Positions 61,050 to 64,000 of a stretch of DNA of 64,000 bases are shown piece by piece. Each line of letters starts with the position of its first letter. Position 1 is the first letter of the stretch. The notes under the pieces were generated by a model. That model was not told the DNA's origin and searched no databases. It worked only from the letters and a program-made list of their open reading frames with translations. The stretch is from positions 62,001 to 126,000 of the forward strand of contig NZ_JACJGM010000015.1 in the NCBI RefSeq assembly GCF_015024225.1, read 5' to 3'. Source of the stretch: Nocardioides lijunqiniae (lineage in GTDB: Bacteria; Actinomycetota; Actinomycetes; Propionibacteriales; Nocardioidaceae). The position numbers were made by a program, and so were the translations under genes.

Positions 61050-62387
61050 TCAGCGGGCGAGGTTGCGCAGCAGCAGCGCCTCGGCGAGCACCACCCGCGC
61101 GAACTCCGCCAGGTGCAGCCCCTCGTTGGCTCCGTGGGCGCGGGTGTCGGGGTCCTCGACGCCCGTGACCAGCACGCTGGCCTGCGGGAACGCCTCGAGG
61201 AACTCCGCGATGAACGGGATCGAGCCGCCGACGCCCATGTCGACCGGCGCGACGCCGTCCCACGCCTCCTGGAACGCCGCCCGCGCGGCGTCGTACGCCG
61301 GACCGGTGGCGTCGATCTGGGTGGCCTCTCCGGTGTCGACCACGGTCACGGTGAGCTCGGCACCCCACGGGACGTGGGACTCCAGGTGAGCCTGGAGGCA
61401 GGCCAGGGCGTTGGCCGTCGTGTCGCCGGGCGCGACGCGCAGGCTGATCTTGGCGCGGGCCGCGGGCACGAGCGTGTTGCTGGCGCCGTCGACCCGGGGG
61501 GCGTCGAGGCCGGTGATCGAGAGCGCGGGCTTGGTCCACAGGCGCTCCACCGCGGAGCCGGTGCCGATCCACTCGATGGTCGGCACGGCGCCGGACTCGG
61601 CGCGCAGCCGCTCCTCGGGGTAGGTCACGTCGGCGGCCGGACCGGAGTGCAGGCCAGCGATGGCGACATCGCCGGCGTCGTCGTGGAGGCTGGCGATGAC
61701 CCGGCTCAGGGCGATCAGGGAGTCGGGCACCAGGCCGCCCCACATGCCGGAGTGGACGGCGTGGGTGAGCGTGCGGACCTCGACGTCGACGCGCACGAGC
61801 CCGCGCAGGCTGGTGGTGAGGGCCGGCTCGCCGATGTCCCAGTTGCCGGAGTCGGCGATGACGATGACGTCGGCCCGGAGCTTGTCGTGGTGCTCCTTCA
61901 GCAGGGCGGGAAGGGTGTCGGATCCAACCTCCTCCTCGCCCTCGATGAACATCGTGACGCTGACCGGCAGGTCGTCGCCGAACACCCGCAGCGCGCCGAG
62001 GTGGGCGGCGATGCCGGCCTTGTCGTCGGCGGCGCCGCGCGCGTAGAGCCGGTCGCCGCGCTCGGTCGGCTCGAACGGCGGGGAGTCCCAGTCGGCGTGG
62101 TCGTTCTCCGGCTGGACGTCGTGGTGGGCGTAGAGCAGCACCGTCGGCGCTCCCTCGGGCCCGGCCTTGTGGGCGATCACCGCCGGGGCGCCGCCGTCGG
62201 CGCTCACGATCTCCACGCTGTCGAAGCGCTCGGCACGGAAGAGCTCGGCCACGGCCTCGGCGCTGCGCTGCACCTCACCGGCGCGGGCGGGGTCGGCGCT
62301 CACCGACTCGATGCGTACCAGGTCCTCGAGGTCCTTGCGGATCCCGGGGAGCAGCTCGGTGACGCGGGCGCGGATGTCTTCGCTCAT
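61050..62387 (-). CDS. M20-family dipeptidase
   Basis: Zinc metallopeptidase of 445 residues. Metal-binding LLYAHHDVQPEN and RGAADDKAGIAAHL, the catalytic EGEEEVGSD, the dimer-domain TLTHAVHSGMWGG and the C-terminal AHGANEGLHLAEF. Family members hydrolyse dipeptides; the substrate here is unknown. ATG at 62387 (MSEDIR) is preferred over one at 62396 because TAGGTT lies 7 bases upstream. Confidence 0.93.
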   Translation of the reverse strand: MSEDIRARVTELLPGIRKDLEDLVRIESVSADPARAGEVQRSAEAVAELFRAERFDSVEIVSADGGAPAVIAHKAGPEGAPTVLLYAHHDVQPENDHADWDSPPFEPTERGDRLYARGAADDKAGIAAHLGALRVFGDDLPVSVTMFIEGEEEVGSDTLPALLKEHHDKLRADVIVIADSGNWDIGEPALTTSLRGLVRVDVEVRTLTHAVHSGMWGGLVPDSLIALSRVIASLHDDAGDVAIAGLHSGPAADVTYPEERLRAESGAVPTIEWIGTGSAVERLWTKPALSITGLDAPRVDGASNTLVPAARAKISLRVAPGDTTANALACLQAHLESHVPWGAELTVTVVDTGEATQIDATGPAYDAARAAFQEAWDGVAPVDMGVGGSIPFIAEFLEAFPQASVLVTGVEDPDTRAHGANEGLHLAEFARVVLAEALLLRNLAR

Positions 62388-62408
62388 GCCCGCCAACCTA
62401 GCCGCGGC

Positions 62409-62783
62409 TCAGTTGATGATGGCCTGGTAGGTCCGGCGGGTGACGTCGCTGGGCACCACGAAGAGCGTCGTCGACTGGAACCCGCGCCGCCGAAGGACGT
62501 AGCTGCCCTGCGGCGGACCCGCGGTACGAGAGGTGAACGTGAGGGCGAAGCGGCGCTGATGACCATGCGCCGTACGCGGCAGGTTCGTGACCGCGGTCAG
62601 CTGCACCGGCCACGCGCCCGCCTTGCTCGTGAGCCGGAACGAGCGACGCACGAGCGGCTTGAAGCGTCGTCGGCGGTACAGCCGCGGAGCGGACGCGTCG
62701 GCCGGGAAGGCCCAGGCGAGCGGGGCGAGGACCACCGCGGAGGCGCTCGCGCCGAGGAGGGTGCGGCGTGAGGTGTGGGTCAT
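62409..62783 (-). CDS. TAT-exported DUF6916-like protein
   Basis: A 124-residue protein with a twin-arginine signal (HTSRRTLLGASASAVVLAPLAWA, cut about residue 30). The mature part is basic at first (RLYRRRRFKPLVRRSF) and ends FALTFTSRTAGPPQGSYVLRRRGFQSTTLFVVPSD, which parallels the cytoplasmic DUF6916-like protein encoded divergently next door. ATG at 62783 follows GGAG; a GTG at 62801 would add six residues. Function unknown. Confidence 0.75.
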   Translation of the reverse strand: MTHTSRRTLLGASASAVVLAPLAWAFPADASAPRLYRRRRFKPLVRRSFRLTSKAGAWPVQLTAVTNLPRTAHGHQRRFALTFTSRTAGPPQGSYVLRRRGFQSTTLFVVPSDVTRRTYQAIIN

Positions 62784-62827
62784 GGGGTGCTCCGGGGTCA
62801 CAGGGGGGACGGGCTTAGCATCGGCGG

Positions 62828-63133
62828 GTGGCCGGACTGAGATGGGTGACCTACGACGACTTCGCGGCGCACGTAGGCGAGACCTTCGAGGTGACGCAGG
62901 GCAGGGGGCTGAGCGTCGTGCTCATCGACGCTTCGGTGACGACCGAGGCCGGCGGCCCGGGCCCCGAGGGCCAGGAGCGGCTGCAGTTCTCGCTCGTCTT
63001 CCGCGGCCCTGCCCCGGCGCTGCCCCAGGCCAGCTATGCGCTGGCGCACGAGGCGCTGGGTGAGCTCGAGCTCTTCCTGGTTCCGATCGGGGCGGACGCC
63101 GACGGAGTGCGCTACGAGGCCGCCTTCGCCTGA
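62828..63133 (+). CDS. DUF6916-like protein
   Basis: A 101-residue protein: MAGLRWVTYDDFAAHVGETFEV, then FSLVFRGPAPALPQASYALAHEALGELELFLVPIG. This matches the small family often found beside tail-collar (microcystin-dependent-like) genes in Nocardioides relatives. GTG start with TAGCAT (62816-62821) 6 bases upstream, leaderless. Function unknown; a structural or chaperone role for the tail-like proteins is speculation. Confidence 0.75.
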   Translation: MAGLRWVTYDDFAAHVGETFEVTQGRGLSVVLIDASVTTEAGGPGPEGQERLQFSLVFRGPAPALPQASYALAHEALGELELFLVPIGADADGVRYEAAFA

Positions 63134-63150
63134 CCGGTGACGACGTCCGC

Positions 63151-63651
63151 TCACGGCGCCCGCCACTCCATCCGGCGGTAGACCCCGCCCTCGGCCACCG
63201 CGACGAAGCCGAGTCGCGTGTAGAGCTGGGCGGCTCGGTTGTGGATCTCCACGTGGATGCTCACCGTGCGGCCGCTGGCCGCCGCCTCGTCCTGCAGCCG
63301 CACCAGAAGCAGCTCACCGATCCCGGCGCCGCGGAACTCAGGGACCAGGGAGATGTCGACGATGCGGATGTCGTCGGGACGACGGTCGACGTAGAGCCTG
63401 CCCGCGGGGCGCCCGCCGACCTCGATGACGTCGAAGGTGCCGGAAGGGTTGTGCTGCCGGTACTGAGCGTCCTGCGCGTCGAACTGCATGCGGACGAACG
63501 CCTCGCGCTGGCCTTCCGCCCACGCCACCTGCGACAGCTCCTCGTCGCGCGTCGAGCCGTAGACCCTCACGAGGAAGTCGCGGTCGCGGTCGGTCGTGGG
63601 CCTCAGGACGACGTGGCCCAGGATGGACGCGGCGTTGCTCATGACGGTCAC
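63151..63651 (-). CDS. GNAT family N-acetyltransferase, tail-collar cluster
   Basis: A 166-residue acetyltransferase: VVLRPTTDRDRDFLVRVYGSTRDEELSQVAW, acetyl-CoA loop LVPEFRGAGIGELLLVRLQDEA, then IHVEIHNRAAQLYTRLGF. The GTG at 63651 overlaps the stop of the tail-collar gene in GTGA, so the two are translationally coupled; an ATG at 63642 is possible. Coupling suggests that it modifies the tail-like protein or acts with it. Confidence 0.88.
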   Translation of the reverse strand: MTVMSNAASILGHVVLRPTTDRDRDFLVRVYGSTRDEELSQVAWAEGQREAFVRMQFDAQDAQYRQHNPSGTFDVIEVGGRPAGRLYVDRRPDDIRIVDISLVPEFRGAGIGELLLVRLQDEAAASGRTVSIHVEIHNRAAQLYTRLGFVAVAEGGVYRRMEWRAP

Positions 63652-64000
63652 GGCCGCGGTGGGAAGACGCCCTGCAGGGCGATGTTGAAGTAGCAGGCCA
63701 GGTAGGGCTGCAGGTTGTTGTGGGGCTGATCGGCACCGGCAGGCGCCAGGCTCTGCTCGGACATGGGCTCGAGGCCGGACGTCGTGGTCTGGTACGCCGA
63801 CCCGCCGGAGGACCGGGCCAGGACCCGGTCCGGCCCGGGTGTCTGAAGGTCGGCCCGGCCGGAGGCGTCGGCCAGCTGGTGGTGGGCATGGCTCGGCATC
63901 TCGCTCGGCTGCAGCGTCACCGACCTGGCCCCGGCGCTCTCGCCGAGGTCGCGCGGGCTGAGCCCCGGCCCCTGGTCCGGGTGCATCGGCGCCCTGCCCC
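63648..64000 (-). CDS. Tail-collar (microcystin-dependent-like) protein, partial
   Basis: The C-terminal 117 residues or so of a phage tail-collar family protein; the 5' end is beyond the window. Hallmarks are the MPSHAHHQ motif (LQPSEMPSHAH) and the ending NNLQPYLACYFNIALQGVFPPR. Such proteins occur in tail fibres but also in chromosomal clusters of unknown function in actinobacteria. No other phage gene is in the window. Confidence 0.88.
   Translation of the reverse strand, partial: GRAPMHPDQGPGLSPRDLGESAGARSVTLQPSEMPSHAHHQLADASGRADLQTPGPDRVLARSSGGSAYQTTTSGLEPMSEQSLAPAGADQPHNNLQPYLACYFNIALQGVFPPRP

Noticed and set aside
62409..64000. Prophage remnant
   Set aside because: Only one tail-collar-type gene is visible and its neighbours are enzymes and DUF6916-like proteins; no integrase, capsid, portal or lysis genes and no att repeats are seen next to the tRNAs.

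Overview
The window is very G+C-rich actinobacterial DNA. Codon use, GTG starts, GTGA/ATGA gene overlaps, menaquinone genes, the small DUF3073 and DUF4229 proteins, valine dehydrogenase and a KstR2-type steroid regulon all fit a Nocardioides-like member of the Propionibacteriales. The genus is inferred; no rRNA is present. The window looks like ordinary chromosome. I see no CRISPR array, integrase or insertion sequence, but there are several families of small palindromic repeats.

Region 1 (1-23 kb) is respiration and cell envelope. The left edge holds nuoB and nuoA behind a good Rex (NADH/NAD+ sensor) site. Menaquinone genes menG, menF, menD, menC, menE and menA are scattered or in short operons; menB is not in the window. 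A coupled minus-strand operon, hemL - histidine phosphatase - tlpA/resA-like - ccdA - resB - ccsB, joins tetrapyrrole synthesis to cytochrome c maturation. Between these lie an L,D-transpeptidase, a Na+/H+ antiporter fused to a UBP zinc finger, three tiny membrane or charged proteins bracketed by inverted repeat copies, and a secreted lytic transglycosylase.

Region 2 (23-31 kb) has a thioesterase with a KstR-like operator, type II NADH dehydrogenase, a sigma-F/B-type promoter driving an RsbW-like ATPase and two fluoride channel genes, three tRNA genes (Glu, Asp, Phe), a zinc-linked set (permease pair plus a Fur/Zur regulator) and a histone-like HU gene.

Region 3 (31-45 kb) is a steroid ring C/D (HIP) degradation regulon: fadE30-ipdF-fadA6 diverges from fadE31-fadE32-fadE33 over a symmetrical promoter centred on a KstR2 site, and kstR2 diverges from fadD3 over a second site. 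Between the two halves are an oxidoreductase, a frameshifted phosphotransferase, and TetR, SDR and LysR genes.

Region 4 (45-64 kb) holds a long imperfect inverted repeat, a truncated DUF1360 gene, a kinase-aminotransferase fusion, a beta-propeller-like protein, a large hybrid histidine kinase, valine dehydrogenase, nested terminator palindromes, DUF3073, purM-purF, a GAF histidine kinase, an FAD protein, an M20 dipeptidase, and the start of a cluster of DUF6916-like, GNAT and tail-collar genes that runs off the right edge.

A recurring feature is the promoter layout TANNNT, 6-7 bases, then ATG/GTG, found at 20 genes. It implies leaderless mRNAs and was used here to choose several starts.
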